This document shows, one piece after another, positions 8,968-16,177 of a stretch of DNA of 32,598 nt. Where the stretch lies: NCBI GenBank assembly GCA_016845785.1, contig JAERSH010000059.1:1-32598 (forward strand), read 5' to 3'. Each line of letters opens with the position of its first letter. Positions within the stretch are counted from its first letter, which is position 1. The position numbers and the translations under genes were made by a program. Below the pieces are notes generated by a model. The model saw only the letters and a program-made list of their open reading frames with translations. It had not been told where the DNA came from and did no database searches. The DNA is from Fidelibacterota bacterium (GTDB taxonomy: Bacteria > Fidelibacterota > Marinisomatia > Marinisomatales > TCS55).

Positions 8968-10295
8968 TGCTCGATAAATTTAAAAATATATTTGCCATTC
9001 CTGAATTGCGTAAACGTGTACTGTTTACGTTGGGTGTCCTCATTACCGTTAGGTTAGGGGCTCATATTCCGTTGCCCGGTATTGATGCGGATGTGCTTTC
9101 AGCTGCATTCCAAGGGTATCAAAATACCTTACTTGGATTATATAACATGTTTGCAGGAGGTGCATTTCAAAAAGCGACTCTATTTGCATTAGGGATTATG
9201 CCCTATATATCTGCATCCATTATTATTCAGCTGATGAGTACAGTGGTGCCTTATTTCCAGCGTTTGCAAAAAGAAGGGGAAGCTGGCCGCAAAAAGATTA
9301 CACAGGTAACACGATATTTAACCGTATTGATTGCAGCCATGCAGGCCTATGGTGTTGTGGCTGTCTTTTTACCTTCTCTGTCTGCCGGTGGCCAATCCGT
9401 GGTGATTAATCCCGGCTTTGGATTTACGTTTACCGGTATGGTAAGCTTGATTACTGGAACCATTCTTTTGATGTGGTTGGGTGAGCGGATTACTGAACGA
9501 GGCATTGGAAATGGAATATCTCTCATCATTATGATTGGTATCGTTGCAGGATTGCCTAATGTTATTGTCAGTGAAGTAGCATTAATCAGCGAAGGTGTTC
9601 GGGGCATTCTCAGCGAAGTCATTCTCGTTGGTATTATGTTTGCTGTCATTGCCTTTGTTGTGTTATTGACTCAAGGGACGCGAAAAATACCCGTATCCTA
9701 TGCCAAACGTGTGGTTGGCAGAAAAGTGTATGGTGGTCAGTCCACACATATTCCTTTAAAGGTGAATACAGCCGGTGTGATGCCCATTATTTTTGCTCAA
9801 TCCATTATGTTTATCCCCAGCACGATTGCTACATTTTTCAGCGATAACGTTTTTATGCAGGGTGTGATGCGGTGGTTCTCATTCGACCATCCTTTTTATT
9901 GGTTCATTTTTGGGTTAATGATTGTATTCTTCACCTATTTTTATACAGCGATAGCATTTGATCCGACTCAGGTTTCTCAGCAAATGAAACAGCACGGTGG
10001 ATTTATCCCGGGGATTCGTCCGGGGAAAAAGACTGCTGAATATATTGACAATATTTTATCTCGCGTAACCTTGCCCGGCTCATTTGCGTTGGCATTGGTT
10101 GCTATTTTTCCATATATCCTTATGCAGGCCATGGATGTGAGTTATGATCTGGCATCATTTTTTGGTGGTACCAGTTTATTGATTATTGTGGGTGTAGCAT
10201 TAGATACACTTCAACAAATTGAATCGCATCTGATGAGCCGTCATTATGATGGATTTTTGACTAAAGGTAAAATTCGCGGCCGGAGGCGGATGTAG
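8967..10295 (+). CDS. secY: Protein translocase subunit SecY
   Basis: The product is 442 aa, starting at GTG (8967). It is the channel-forming subunit of the SecYEG inner-membrane translocon, with ten predictable transmembrane segments. Landmarks are the plug region after RLGAHIPLPGIDAD, the IMPYISASIIIQLM helix (TM2), and the cytoplasmic loops containing EGEAGRKKITQVTRYLTV and YAKRVVGRKVYGGQSTHIPL. The C-terminal segment has GGFIPGIRPGKKTAEYID. It overlaps rplO and map by one base each. adk, often found after secY, is not here. Confidence 0.98.
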   Translation: MLDKFKNIFAIPELRKRVLFTLGVLITVRLGAHIPLPGIDADVLSAAFQGYQNTLLGLYNMFAGGAFQKATLFALGIMPYISASIIIQLMSTVVPYFQRLQKEGEAGRKKITQVTRYLTVLIAAMQAYGVVAVFLPSLSAGGQSVVINPGFGFTFTGMVSLITGTILLMWLGERITERGIGNGISLIIMIGIVAGLPNVIVSEVALISEGVRGILSEVILVGIMFAVIAFVVLLTQGTRKIPVSYAKRVVGRKVYGGQSTHIPLKVNTAGVMPIIFAQSIMFIPSTIATFFSDNVFMQGVMRWFSFDHPFYWFIFGLMIVFFTYFYTAIAFDPTQVSQQMKQHGGFIPGIRPGKKTAEYIDNILSRVTLPGSFALALVAIFPYILMQAMDVSYDLASFFGGTSLLIIVGVALDTLQQIESHLMSRHYDGFLTKGKIRGRRRM

Positions 10296-11056
10296 TGGTT
10301 CGAATTCGAACACAGCGAGAAATTGATTTAATTTCCACCAGTTGTCAAATAGTGGCGGATACATTGGATATGCTTACAGAATATGTAAAGCCCGGCGCGC
10401 GCATTATTGATCTAGATGAAAGAGCAGAAGCATTTATTCGTGCTCAAGGCGCACGTCCAGCTTTTAAAGGCTATATGGGTTTTCCTGCAACATTGTGTGT
10501 GTCTGTGGATGACGAAGTGGTCCACGGCATCCCGAATGATCGTGTTCTTGAAGAAGGCCAAATTGTTGGTATCGATTGTGGGGCTGAAAAAGACGGTTAT
10601 TACGGCGACCATGCCCGAACATTTGCCGTCGGTAATATATCCGAGGATAAACAAAAATTAATGGATGCCACTCGTGAATCCCTTATGCGTGGTATTGCGG
10701 CAGCCAAACCAGGGAATTATGTATCTGATATTGGTCACGCTATCCAATCTTATGTGGAAGAATTGGGATATTCTGTGGTTCGTGAATTGGTAGGCCATGG
10801 AATTGGTACTGAGCTTCATGAAGAACCTCAAGTTCCTAATTATGGGCAGCCGAAGCAGGGATATAAACTTCGTGAAGGCATGTGCATCGCCATTGAGCCC
10901 ATGATTAATTTGGGTGTCAAAGAAGTGAAAACCGATTCTGACGGTTGGACGATTCGTACAGCAGATGGTGAAGCATCGGCCCACTTTGAGCATACAATTG
11001 CCATTACAGAAAATGGACCAGAAATCCTTAGTAAAGGAGAAGCACTCCGTGGCTAA
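10295..11056 (+). CDS. map: Type I methionine aminopeptidase
   Basis: The product is 253 aa (GTG start, 10295) and removes the N-terminal Met from nascent proteins (EC 3.4.11.18). The five metal ligands of the pita-bread fold can be placed at Asp94 (GIDCGA), Asp105 (YYGDHARTF), His168 ([12 protein letters not shown]), Glu201 (AIEPMINLG) and Glu232 (HFEHTIAI). The substrate-side His77 in VVHGIPND is also present. It follows secY directly with a one-base overlap. Its last eight bases overlap infA. Confidence 0.98.
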   Translation: MVRIRTQREIDLISTSCQIVADTLDMLTEYVKPGARIIDLDERAEAFIRAQGARPAFKGYMGFPATLCVSVDDEVVHGIPNDRVLEEGQIVGIDCGAEKDGYYGDHARTFAVGNISEDKQKLMDATRESLMRGIAAAKPGNYVSDIGHAIQSYVEELGYSVVRELVGHGIGTELHEEPQVPNYGQPKQGYKLREGMCIAIEPMINLGVKEVKTDSDGWTIRTADGEASAHFEHTIAITENGPEILSKGEALRG

Positions 11057-11276
11057 AGAACAAGCCATTCAAGTTGAAGGTATCATTAAAGAAACCTTAC
11101 CCAATGCCATGTTTCGCGTAGAAGTGGAAATTGGGGATAACACCCATGAGGTTTTGGCTCACGTGAGTGGAAAAATGCGGATGCATTTCATTAAAATTTT
11201 ACCCGGGGATGTGGTGAAACTTGAAATTTCACCATACGATTTAACCCGTGGTCGTATTACGTATCGGAATAAATAG
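11049..11276 (+). CDS. infA: Translation initiation factor IF-1
   Basis: The product is 75 aa, starting at GTG (11049). This start is fixed by the Shine-Dalgarno AAAGGAG at 11033-11039 and by the family N-terminus (V)[18 protein letters not shown] reading beginning further upstream at 10965 would add 28 non-homologous residues that are just map read in another frame. The OB-fold is complete, with [20 protein letters not shown] and the ending [14 protein letters not shown]-1 binds the 30S A site during initiation. The eight-base overlap with map suggests coupling. Confidence 0.96.
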   Translation: MAKEQAIQVEGIIKETLPNAMFRVEVEIGDNTHEVLAHVSGKMRMHFIKILPGDVVKLEISPYDLTRGRITYRNK

Positions 11277-11282
11277 GAAGAT

Positions 11283-11396
11283 ATGAAAGTTAGAGCTTCA
11301 GTTAAAAAGATTTGTGCCAAATGCAAGGTCATCCGCCGTAAAGGTGTTGTGATGGTGATCTGTGAAAATCCAAAACACAAACAGAGACAAGGTTAG
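11283..11396 (+). CDS. rpmJ: 50S ribosomal protein L36 (zinc-binding form)
   Basis: This is a 37-aa gene, ATG at 11283 to TAG at 11394-11396. The protein begins [20 protein letters not shown] and ends [10 protein letters not shown]. Zinc ligands are Cys11, Cys14, Cys27 and His32, the standard C+ pattern. L36 is a small late-binding 50S protein. It sits 6 nt after infA and 9 nt before rpsM, exactly the canonical infA-rpmJ-rpsM order. The AGGAAG just upstream serves as its ribosome site. Confidence 0.96.
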   Translation: MKVRASVKKICAKCKVIRRKGVVMVICENPKHKQRQG

Positions 11397-11405
11397 GAGT
11401 TTTTT

Positions 11406-11780
11406 GTGGCGCGTATAGCAGGTATTGATATTCCCCGCGAAAAGAAGGTCCCTTATTCCCTGTGTTATATCCATGGTATTGGATTAGCAACCGCAATGGA
11501 AATTTGCGATAAGGCGAAAGTGGATCAAGACGCTCGGGTTAAAGATTTATCCGATGATCAAGTGGCCTCCGTTCGAGATGCAATTACATCACTTGACATC
11601 AAAGTAGAAGGTGAGCAACGGACTCAGGTTTCTATGAACATTAAGCGGAAAAGAGATATTGGGTGTTACCAAGGGTTACGCCATCGTCGCGGTTTGCCTG
11701 TGAATGGACAGCGGACCAAGACAAATTCAAGAACCCGTAAAGGTAAACGCCGTACAATCGGTCTTGGTAAGAAAGTGTAG
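11406..11780 (+). CDS. rpsM: 30S ribosomal protein S13
   Basis: The product is 124 aa with a GTG start (11406), preceded by TAGGAG overlapping the rpmJ stop. The family start [18 protein letters not shown] and the helix-hairpin-helix [18 protein letters not shown] are present. The C-terminal tail includes the signature [20 protein letters not shown] and ends [13 protein letters not shown]13 contacts the P-site tRNA and pairs with S19. Confidence 0.98.
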   Translation: MARIAGIDIPREKKVPYSLCYIHGIGLATAMEICDKAKVDQDARVKDLSDDQVASVRDAITSLDIKVEGEQRTQVSMNIKRKRDIGCYQGLRHRRGLPVNGQRTKTNSRTRKGKRRTIGLGKKV

Positions 11781-11788
11781 GTAAAGAA

Positions 11789-12184
11789 TTGGCTAAACCA
11801 TCCAAGGATAGAAAAAAGAAAAAGAAAAAAGGGTCGGTGGACGCAGCTGGCGTTGCCCACATTAAGGCCACTTTTAACAATACCCATATTACGTTAACCG
11901 ATAAATTTGGGAATGTAGTTGCATGGTCTACTGCCGGTACTAGCGGATTCAAAGGATCCCGTAAAAGTACCGCTTATGCTGCAACATTGGCTGCTGAAAA
12001 AGCAGGGCAAGAAGCTGTGCAAATGGGCATGAAAACAATTGAAGTAAGAGTAAAAGGACCCGGTTCAGGCCGCGAATCTGCCATTCGTGCTTTGGCTGTT
12101 GCCGGATTAGAAGTGACTTCTATTCGTGATGTCACCCCTTTACCACATAATGGATGTCGTCCACCAAAAAGACGACGCGTTTAA
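11789..12184 (+). CDS. rpsK: 30S ribosomal protein S11
   Basis: The product is 131 aa, starting at TTG (11789). The start is supported by the usual [10 protein letters not shown]-terminus and lies 8 nt after rpsM. A run of Lys codons (residues 7-14) gives an A-rich stretch at about 11812-11831. The rest is canonical: [18 protein letters not shown], the [14 protein letters not shown] segment and the ending [17 protein letters not shown]11 forms part of the 30S platform near the E site. Confidence 0.97.
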   Translation: MAKPSKDRKKKKKKGSVDAAGVAHIKATFNNTHITLTDKFGNVVAWSTAGTSGFKGSRKSTAYAATLAAEKAGQEAVQMGMKTIEVRVKGPGSGRESAIRALAVAGLEVTSIRDVTPLPHNGCRPPKRRRV

Positions 12185-12196
12185 TAAGAGAGTTTA

Positions 12197-12814
12197 ATGG
12201 CAAAATCAAACGTACCTAAAGGCAAACTCGTTCGGAAATTCGGAGAAAATATCTTCGGAAATCCCAAATATGATAGTTTGCTAAACAAAAAACCTTATAC
12301 CCCAGGTCAGCATGGCCCGACCCGTCGACGGCGTTTATCTAACTATGGTATTCAGCTTCGCGAAAAACAAAAAATCAAAGCCATGTATGGCGTATTAGAG
12401 CGTCAATTCCGGAACTACTTTCATAAAGCAGAAAAAATGAATGGCGAAACCGGTACCAACTTGCTCCAACTATTGGAATGTAGATTGGACAATGTGGTCT
12501 ATCGCCTTGGCTTTGCATCTACACGTGCACAGGCACGTCAATTGGTAAGCCATGCACATTTTCTATTAAATAACCGGAAATGCAATTATCCATCCGCGAT
12601 GGTAAAACCTGGTGATATGATTCAAGTGCGTGATAAGTCCAAGAAAATGGAATTCATTATGGAATCCATGAAAAGAATTAAGGGTGATATTGAATTGCCC
12701 TGGCTAGAATTAGATAAAGCAAAAATGACTGGTTCATTCATCGCCGTTCCTGAACGGGATGAAATGGCCCTCACTGTCAATGAACAATTGGTTGTAGAAC
12801 TCTACTCCAAATAA
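12197..12814 (+). CDS. rpsD: 30S ribosomal protein S4 (zinc-free form)
   Basis: The product is 205 aa. The N-terminal region VPKGKLVRKFGENIFGNPKY lacks the cysteines of the zinc-binding (C+) S4, so it is the C- variant. The S4 RNA-binding domain is visible at LECRLDNVVYRLGFASTRAQ and ARQLVSHAHFLLN. S4 nucleates 16S 5'-domain assembly and in some bacteria represses the alpha operon. It lies 12 nt after rpsK and 20 nt before rpoA. Confidence 0.98.
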   Translation: MAKSNVPKGKLVRKFGENIFGNPKYDSLLNKKPYTPGQHGPTRRRRLSNYGIQLREKQKIKAMYGVLERQFRNYFHKAEKMNGETGTNLLQLLECRLDNVVYRLGFASTRAQARQLVSHAHFLLNNRKCNYPSAMVKPGDMIQVRDKSKKMEFIMESMKRIKGDIELPWLELDKAKMTGSFIAVPERDEMALTVNEQLVVELYSK

Positions 12815-12834
12815 AGAAAAGGCAAGATATATTT

Positions 12835-13809
12835 ATGGCTAAAAAAGAATACGATCTGAAGATCAAAACAGAAGATAAGTCCCTCACCGATACTTACGGT
12901 AAATTTATTGTTCAGCCTTTAGAAAGAGGATATGGTGTTACGGTTGGGAATGCCCTCCGTCGTGTGCTGTTGACCAGTTTGCCCGGCGCTGCCATTACCA
13001 ATGTAAAGGTAGACGGTGTTCTCCATGAATTCTCCACCATTCCTGGTGTGAAAGATGACATGGCTGATATTATTCAAAACCTGAAAGGTGTTCGGTTTAA
13101 ACTATCTGAATCAGATGTTGATCCTGTGACGGTTACCTTAAAAGGTAAAAAGAATTTAACCGGTGCGGATATCCAAGCAGCTACGGATGAGTTTGAGGTG
13201 CTGAACCAAGATCATTACATTACCGAAATGAATGCCAAAGGATCCATCGAAATGGAAGTCCGGATTGGTGTGGGTAAAGGTTACGTACCTGCTGAAGAAA
13301 ATGAATTGCCGAATGCACCAATCGGTACACTGGCTATTGATAGTATTTTCAATCCTGTGACCAAAGTGACATACAATGTACAGCCCGTTCCTGGTGCGAA
13401 AGATCCAATTGAAATCCTGAATATTGAAGTAGAAACCGATGGTTCTGTTACACCACAGGATGCGATCAGTTATTCTGCAACCGTATTGATGAATCATCTT
13501 CGTTTGGTTGAAGCCATCGCGAATCCTGAAGTGCTTGAAGTCACTGAAAAAATCAGTGAAGAAGTGATCAAAATTCGCAATCTGCTCAATTTGACCATTG
13601 ATGAAATGGAATTGTCTGTTCGGAGTCACAACTGCTTACAGGCCGCCGGTATCAAGTACATCTATGAATTGGTAAGCAAAGAAGAAAGCGAAATGCTGAG
13701 GTATAAAAACTTTGGTCGCAAATCGCTGACTGAATTGGTGGAAAAACTGGACGAAATGGGTATTAGTTTCGGCATGGATGTAGATAAATATTTGAAACTG
13801 GAAGTTTAA
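12835..13809 (+). CDS. rpoA: DNA-directed RNA polymerase alpha subunit
   Basis: The product is 324 aa, normal length. The N-terminal dimerisation domain has GKFIVQPLERGYGVTVGNAL followed by RRVLLTSLPGAAITNV. The C-terminal domain (about residues 245-320) includes SVRSHNCLQAAGIKYIYELV and the RYKNFGRKSLTELVEKL helix that binds UP elements and activators. It assembles the core enzyme. Its position between rpsD and rplQ is the standard alpha-operon order. Confidence 0.98.
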   Translation: MAKKEYDLKIKTEDKSLTDTYGKFIVQPLERGYGVTVGNALRRVLLTSLPGAAITNVKVDGVLHEFSTIPGVKDDMADIIQNLKGVRFKLSESDVDPVTVTLKGKKNLTGADIQAATDEFEVLNQDHYITEMNAKGSIEMEVRIGVGKGYVPAEENELPNAPIGTLAIDSIFNPVTKVTYNVQPVPGAKDPIEILNIEVETDGSVTPQDAISYSATVLMNHLRLVEAIANPEVLEVTEKISEEVIKIRNLLNLTIDEMELSVRSHNCLQAAGIKYIYELVSKEESEMLRYKNFGRKSLTELVEKLDEMGISFGMDVDKYLKLEV

Positions 13810-13816
13810 TCGAATA

Positions 13817-14212
13817 ATGAGACACCAGAAAAAAGGCCGCAAATTAGGCGTAAACCCTTCCCACCGGAAGGCCATGCTCCGAAATTTGGCAGCCAATTTA
13901 ATCGAACATAAACGGATCAAGACGACGGATTCTCGCGCTAAGGAATTGCGCACATTCATCGAACCGTTGATCACCAAAGCGAAAAAAGGTGATTTAAACG
14001 CTATTCGACAAATTGCAAAGAAATTACCGCGTAAAGATGTGGTCCATGCATTGGTCCATGAAATTGCGCCATCCTATGCAGATCGCAATGGTGGATATAC
14101 CCGTATCATCAAACTCGGATTCCGTGATAATGATCGGGCCTCCGTCTCATTGATCGAATTTGTAGATTTCAGCGATGCAGACGCAGTAGAAGTGGCTGAA
14201 GCATCCGAATAG
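13817..14212 (+). CDS. rplQ: 50S ribosomal protein L17
   Basis: The product is 131 aa. The N-terminal signature MRHQKKGRKLGVNPSHRKAM and the block LAANLIEHKRIKTTDSRAKE are clear, as is GGYTRIIKLGFRDNDRASVS near residues 94-113. L17 lies near the tunnel exit. It is the last gene of the ribosomal cluster, 7 nt after rpoA. An intrinsic terminator begins 33 nt after its stop. Confidence 0.98.
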   Translation: MRHQKKGRKLGVNPSHRKAMLRNLAANLIEHKRIKTTDSRAKELRTFIEPLITKAKKGDLNAIRQIAKKLPRKDVVHALVHEIAPSYADRNGGYTRIIKLGFRDNDRASVSLIEFVDFSDADAVEVAEASE

Positions 14213-14216
14213 ATTC

Positions 14217-15368
14217 TTGATCAATACGACCAAAAAAATCCAAGTAAGGGCAGCGATTTTCGTTGCCCTTCTTTTTTGTCTCCAATCGCCAATCACAGCA
14301 CAACGGGGTGAATTTGAAGGGCGGTATCTTTGGGTAGTTCGCAATACCATGACTAACCAGAAGCAGATCGATCAAATGCTTCAGTTCGCCACATTGAATC
14401 GATTCAATCATATACTCGTTCAAGTGCGGGGAAGAGGTGATGCTTATTATGAATCCGACTTGGTGCCCAAATCTCATTTAATTCAAGATAAGGACTTCGA
14501 TCCTTTGGCTTATATCATTCCCAAAGCGAAAGAAAAAGGGATACAAGTGCACGCATGGGTAAATACCTATCTGTTATGGTCATCTCGGGTAAAACCTGTT
14601 CAAAAAGATCATGTCCTATTTACGAATCCCGAATGGCTGGATCAAGATAATCGTGTTCCTATGGATGTGAATAAGGAAATGCGAAAATTCAATGGGGGAC
14701 AAAATGGGAATGAAGGTTTTTACCTTTCGCCGAACCATCCCAAAGTAAATTCTTATTTATTATCTGTTTTCAAGGATTTGATCGAAAATTATGAGTTAGA
14801 TGGCCTTCATTTGGATTATGTCCGATTCCATGATTCTGAGTACGGACTAAATCCCGGAGCCATTGCCTATTACCGAAAACATAATGGCTTAAGCGCCAAT
14901 CCTACTGAAATCTCAGAGGCATCCATTTGGAGTGACCATAGACGTAAGTCCGTGACTGATTTGGTAAGGGAAACGAAGAATTTGATTGAGTCCACCCGTC
15001 CACACATGGCATTGACTGCGGCGGTGAAACCCAATTTATATCAGGCAAGAGAACGATTCTATCAAGAGTGGGATGTATGGTTAGCGGCGGGATATTTGGA
15101 TAAAGCTGTGGTGATGAATTATGCGAAAGATTTAAAAGATTTCGCTGCAAATATTGATATTATGTATGATAATCTTCCATCAAAATATCGGAAGAAAATT
15201 GTTATGGGGATCGCCACCTATAATCAACCGGCAAGGCATGTGGTGGATAAAGTAAAATACACTCGCGTGACACGCTTTAACGGCATTTCATTTTTCTCTT
15301 ATAATGTAATGGTGAAAAACCCTAGATACTTTCGGTCCATTAAGAAAATTCTTTACCCGAGAGGGTGA
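14217..15368 (+). CDS. Secreted GHL10-type (DUF187/PF02638) glycoside-hydrolase-like protein
   Basis: The product is 383 aa. From residue 33 it follows the GHL10 TIM-barrel family: EGRYLWVVRNTM, then HILVQVRGRGDAYYESDL, KGIQVHAWVNTYLLW and YELDGLHLDYVRF. Members are thought to act on cell-wall or extracellular glycans; the substrate here is unknown. TTG at 14217 is the only start that keeps the first conserved strand, and it supplies a Sec signal peptide (KK at 6-7, hydrophobic AAIFVALLFCL, likely cut after Ala28). The ribosome site is weak. The operon terminator lies within the signal-peptide codons, so start and expression mode are uncertain. A second, decayed copy of its 3' end lies at 15945-16038. 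Confidence 0.85.
   Translation: MINTTKKIQVRAAIFVALLFCLQSPITAQRGEFEGRYLWVVRNTMTNQKQIDQMLQFATLNRFNHILVQVRGRGDAYYESDLVPKSHLIQDKDFDPLAYIIPKAKEKGIQVHAWVNTYLLWSSRVKPVQKDHVLFTNPEWLDQDNRVPMDVNKEMRKFNGGQNGNEGFYLSPNHPKVNSYLLSVFKDLIENYELDGLHLDYVRFHDSEYGLNPGAIAYYRKHNGLSANPTEISEASIWSDHRRKSVTDLVRETKNLIESTRPHMALTAAVKPNLYQARERFYQEWDVWLAAGYLDKAVVMNYAKDLKDFAANIDIMYDNLPSKYRKKIVMGIATYNQPARHVVDKVKYTRVTRFNGISFFSYNVMVKNPRYFRSIKKILYPRG
14246..14277 (+). terminator. Intrinsic terminator of the ribosomal super-operon, inside the next ORF
   Basis: A ten-pair stem (AAGGGCAGCG with CGTTGCCCTT, one G-T pair) and a five-base loop are followed directly by CTTTTTT. This is a strong rho-independent terminator by form. It is the first one in the long cluster and starts 33 nt past the rplQ stop. 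It also lies within codons 10-21 of the following reading frame, whose start is TTG at 14217. Confidence 0.9.
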
Positions 15369-15406
15369 GGTGAAACTTTACGAAACTTTAAAGTTTCGTA
15401 AAGTTT
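15273..15406 (+). repeat. Direct-repeat copy A: GHL10 gene 3' end plus palindrome
   Basis: This 134-base segment covers the last 32 codons of the GHL10-type gene and the 34-bp palindrome after it. It is recognisably repeated at 15945-16076 in the same orientation. Matching blocks include CG(C/G)TTTAA at the left end, the peptides MVKNPRYFRSI here and IIKIPCYFRSI there, and AGGGTGAGGTG just before each palindrome. Copy A is the one that is intact as coding sequence. Confidence 0.8.
15373..15406. repeat. Perfect 34-bp palindrome, copy 1
   Basis: The left half AAACTTTACGAAACTTT (17 nt) is followed immediately by its exact reverse complement with no loop, centred between 15389 and 15390. It begins 5 nt after the GHL10 stop codon. 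It shares the inner 28 bp (14 on each side) with the palindrome at 16043-16076; the outer bases differ but change on both arms together. It is too AT-rich for a convincing intrinsic terminator. A recombination or protein-binding site, or a genome-wide palindromic repeat, is possible. Confidence 0.9.
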
Positions 15407-15418
15407 TGACATAAGTAG

Positions 15419-15688
15419 TTACATTCGTTTTAACAACTTTTCATTATCGGCATGACTGCCAATCCAAAACCATATAATTTGATCTTCTTTTTGAATTCCA
15501 ACTGAACGATAATCTCTACTAATTCGTGCTGAATAAATCGGTAGTGAAGAATGGACTTTCTTAAAATGTAAACCGGGGTGGTGTGGGTCTTTTTGAAATA
15601 GAATAAAGGCAGATTTTGCCTGTTTCCGGATTTGGGCAGGAAGTTTTTGTTAAACTTTCCAGAACTTATCCGTCGTATGGGAAATCAC
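15419..15688 (-). pseudogene. ParE/RelE-like toxin gene with an in-frame stop
   Basis: Read on the minus strand from GTG at 15688, the frame gives ISHTTDKFWKV, then TAA (15652-15650, codon 13), then an uninterrupted QKLPAQIRKQAKSAF...KDPHHPGLHFKKV...YSARISRDYRSVG...IIWFWIGSHADNEKLL to TAA at 15421-15419. The two parts together match a common type II toxin pattern (TxxFWxxYxxLP, DPxHPxLxFK, YSxRIxxDYR, WFWIGSHADYxxLL), and the stop falls where the family has Tyr. One TAT/TAC-to-TAA change would explain it. The GTG overlaps the antitoxin stop (GTGA), as in an intact operon. Sequencing error is the main alternative. Confidence 0.82.
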
Positions 15689-15903
15689 AGTTTATTGATA
15701 TTTAGTTCTTTAGTTTGACCATTTTTAAAATCACTGAGTGCTTCTTCAGCTAATGCGTTTAGCTGATTTTCTGATTCGGAAAAAAGTTTATTCCATTTTT
15801 CTTCCGAATTAATTTCAGCCATAATCCACTTTGCCATGTGATTTTGTTCTTTTTCAGGCAGTTTTGACAGTTGCTTAATTGCACTTTCTAATTGATTAGT
15901 CAT
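15685..15903 (-). CDS. Type II antitoxin (addiction-module family)
   Basis: The product is 72 aa, helical and charged, beginning MTNQLESAIKQLSKLPEKEQ and ending with LAEEALSDFKNGQTKELN. The layout (LxxLPxxEQxxMAxxIxxEI, EEKW...F, LAxEALxxxxxGxT) is that of the small antitoxins encoded just before ParE/RelE-type WFWIGSHADY toxins. They normally neutralise the toxin through the C-terminal part and repress their own promoter. The toxin here is interrupted, so this may now be a solitary antitoxin. No good Shine-Dalgarno is seen upstream. The locus is visibly richer in A/T than the flanking genes. Confidence 0.8.
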   Translation of the reverse strand: MTNQLESAIKQLSKLPEKEQNHMAKWIMAEINSEEKWNKLFSESENQLNALAEEALSDFKNGQTKELNINKL

Positions 15904-15944
15904 TTTAATTGCTCATTGTAATATTTGATTTTCATGAGAATTTT

Positions 15945-16076
15945 CGGTTTAAATGAATTTCATCGTTAGAATTATTATTATCAAGATTCCATGCTATTTC
16001 AGATCGATTTTAAAAAAATACTTTATCCGAAAGGGTGAGGTGTACCTTTACGAAACTTTAAAGTTTCGTAAAGGTA
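15945..16076 (+). repeat. Direct-repeat copy B: decayed GHL10 3' end plus palindrome
   Basis: This 132-base segment aligns with 15273-15406. It still encodes RFK-stop-IS (copy A: RFNGIS), then in another phase IIKIPCYFRSI (A: MVKNPRYFRSI), and after an indel KKILYPKG-stop (A: KKILYPRG-stop). An internal TGA, a net four-base loss and a two-base gain show it is non-coding now. The divergence is spread over the whole segment except the palindrome core and the AGGGTGAGGTG before it. Confidence 0.78.
16043..16076. repeat. Perfect 34-bp palindrome, copy 2
   Basis: The left half TACCTTTACGAAACTTT is followed at once by its exact reverse complement, centred between 16059 and 16060. Compared with the copy at 15373-15406, the inner 28 bp are identical, while outer bases differ in a compensated way (AAA/TTT there, TAC/GTA here). 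The compensated differences indicate that symmetry itself is under selection or is the product of the mechanism that made it. It is 101 bases upstream of the hutU start. Confidence 0.9.
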
Positions 16077-16177
16077 GTCGTTCAATTCAATTGTTTATTC
16101 TATTGTAAGGTTATGGAGTATGTCAGGCATTGATTAAATTTCAGACTTAATTTTCCCTAATGAAAAGGATTTATAGA

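Noticed and set aside
10965-11048. Upstream extension of infA giving a 103-aa protein
   Set aside because: The extra 28 residues are map read in another frame; AAAGGAG at 11033-11039 and family homology place the start at GTG 11049.
11810-11835. A-rich run in rpsK as a possible frameshift signal
   Set aside because: It encodes the lysine-rich N-terminus usual for S11, and the zero frame is complete and of normal length.
15373-15406. Palindrome as a rho-independent terminator
   Set aside because: It is AT-rich, has no loop and only a short T-run, unlike the six GC-rich terminators elsewhere in the window.
15650-15652. Recoding of the toxin's TAA as a sense codon
   Set aside because: TAA, TAG and TGA all act as normal stops for other genes here; a nonsense mutation or sequencing error is simpler.
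15273-16076. Insertion sequence bounded by inverted repeats
   Set aside because: The flanking copies are direct repeats, no transposase or integrase is encoded between them, and the inner genes are a toxin-antitoxin pair.
16160-16177. Earlier ATG for hutU
   Set aside because: It adds six non-conserved residues and would sit on top of the AAAAGG that serves the ATG at 16178.
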